Assembly (NCBI GenBank): GCA_028715315.1
Contig: JAQUSA010000001.1
Span: forward strand, 1-40,414
DNA length: 40,414 nt
Direction: 5' to 3'
DNA from: Candidatus Omnitrophota bacterium
Lineage (GTDB): Bacteria > Omnitrophota > Gorgyraeia > Pluralincolimonadales > Pluralincolimonadaceae
Part shown: one piece after another, positions 39,976-40,414 of the stretch
Numbering within the stretch: position 1 is the first letter of the stretch
Layout: each line of letters begins with the position of its first letter
Program-made: the position numbers and the translations under genes
Notes under the pieces: generated by a model
The model's input: only the letters and a program-made list of their open reading frames with translations
Told to the model about the DNA's origin: nothing
Databases searched by the model: none

Positions 39976-40414
39976 ATGTTTAGGCCGATATTAGTCATTT
40001 GCCTCGCCGCGGCGATCTTCTCGCCCTTTGAAAGCGCATGCGCGGTCATGATAGGAAGAAACCTGCTTGTGAACGAAAGTTTCGAGAACCGTCCGGGTTT
40101 CAAGGACCAGGACCCGCGCGATTGGGGTGCGTGGAACAATTCCTTCAATGGCCTTTCCACGACCGAGAGGAGGAAGGGCCAGCAATCTGTTTACTTTTTA
40201 TGCCCGAAGCAGGGAGATTCCACGGGAGTCTTCTATACCTACAAAAAGGCCAAACCGGGCAACAAATATATCTTCCGCTGCTATGTGATGAATTCCCGCG
40301 AGGACCCGGTAAAGGGGGATGCCTTCGGCCAGCTGAGCATCGAGTGGAGGAAGACGACAAAGGATAAGGATAATAAGGACGTGCAGGTCGAGATAAGCAG
40401 GGATTTCGGGCAGA
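39976..40414 (+). CDS. Second secreted carbohydrate-binding-like paralogue (right-truncated)
   Basis: The frame opens at ATG 39976 and runs off the window after 146 codons. The N-terminus (MFRPILVICLAAAIFSPFES, then ACAVMIG) is a signal peptide. NLLVNESFENRPGFKDQDPR, DWGAWNNSFNGLSTTERRKG and KAKPGNKYIFRCYVMNSRED, then DAFGQLSIEWRK, align with the same positions in the preceding gene (NIVPNASFEELKGF; WSWNSDYNGLTTEAKRTG; VVPGKTYVFSCFVLNS; GAYGQLSIEWLK). The two are tandem duplicates that have diverged. GAAAGG lies 9 bases before the ATG. The rest of the gene is outside the window. Confidence 0.75.
   Translation, partial: MFRPILVICLAAAIFSPFESACAVMIGRNLLVNESFENRPGFKDQDPRDWGAWNNSFNGLSTTERRKGQQSVYFLCPKQGDSTGVFYTYKKAKPGNKYIFRCYVMNSREDPVKGDAFGQLSIEWRKTTKDKDNKDVQVEISRDFGQ

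Noticed and set aside
1..40414. CRISPR array, prophage, IS element, tRNA or rRNA genes
   Set aside because: Scanning by eye I found no regularly spaced direct repeats, transposase, integrase, phage structural gene or recognisable tRNA/rRNA segment; short RNAs could still be missed without a covariance search.

Overview
The window is 40.4 kb of dense, mostly co-directional bacterial chromosome. I count 45 protein genes, two of them cut by the window edges, and one gene remnant; 44 genes lie on the + strand and one on the - strand. I see no rRNA, tRNA, CRISPR array or transposase. The cell is a diderm: there is a porin, a lipoprotein with outer-membrane-type partners, several signal peptides and a PstSCAB system. 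Arginine is written very often as AGG and isoleucine as ATA in an otherwise GC-rich sequence. With the gene content this makes me think of Candidatus Omnitrophota (OP3) or a relative, but that is inference and no marker gene here proves it.

Layout. (1) 1-4458: the end of a DUF900 alpha/beta hydrolase, a DUF2007 protein, a secreted agarase-like glycoside hydrolase with a discoidin domain, a transglutaminase-like protein, and an exported MsrB fused to a dead MsrA remnant. (2) 4505-10576: a TrpB2-type PLP enzyme, a GH94 phosphorylase, a very short YdbH-like protein, a fused YnbE-YdbL lipoprotein, DUF167 and a HAD phosphatase. (3) 10555-18495: a complete phosphate regulon (phoB, phoR, a porin behind a Pho box, pstS, pstC, pstA, pstB, phoU) closed by a hairpin terminator. 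(4) 18512-21663: a MetY/MetB 3' remnant, then cysK, nifS, nifU and a flavin split-barrel protein, for cysteine and Fe-S assembly. (5) 21665-26524: a small exporter, CstA, a BaiN/HI0933 flavoprotein, Maf and a methyltransferase. (6) 26528-28639: an SOS cassette (lexA, a DUF6504-like protein, dinB) with a palindrome in the lexA promoter. (7) 28632-29864 (-): a tandem HD-GYP protein, divergent from rluA. (8) 29896-35765: rluA and a SYLF protein; then yjbQ, a radical SAM/SPASM protein, a short pyruvate kinase, an FmdB zinc ribbon, a zinc dehydrogenase and LemA. (9) 35772-end: an orphan LsrF thiolase, a four-PAS/GGDEF/HD-GYP sensor, and two tandem secreted carbohydrate-binding-like paralogues, the second cut by the window edge.

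Observations that go beyond routine annotation: six promoters place the predicted transcription start within a few bases of the start codon with no Shine-Dalgarno, suggesting leaderless mRNAs; three copies of one palindromic hairpin repeat act as terminators, and one copy supplies the stop codon of its host gene; the lexA promoter holds a 7-4-7 palindrome unlike the textbook LexA boxes; and the YdbH/YnbE/YdbL lipid-transport trio appears in reduced, partly fused form.
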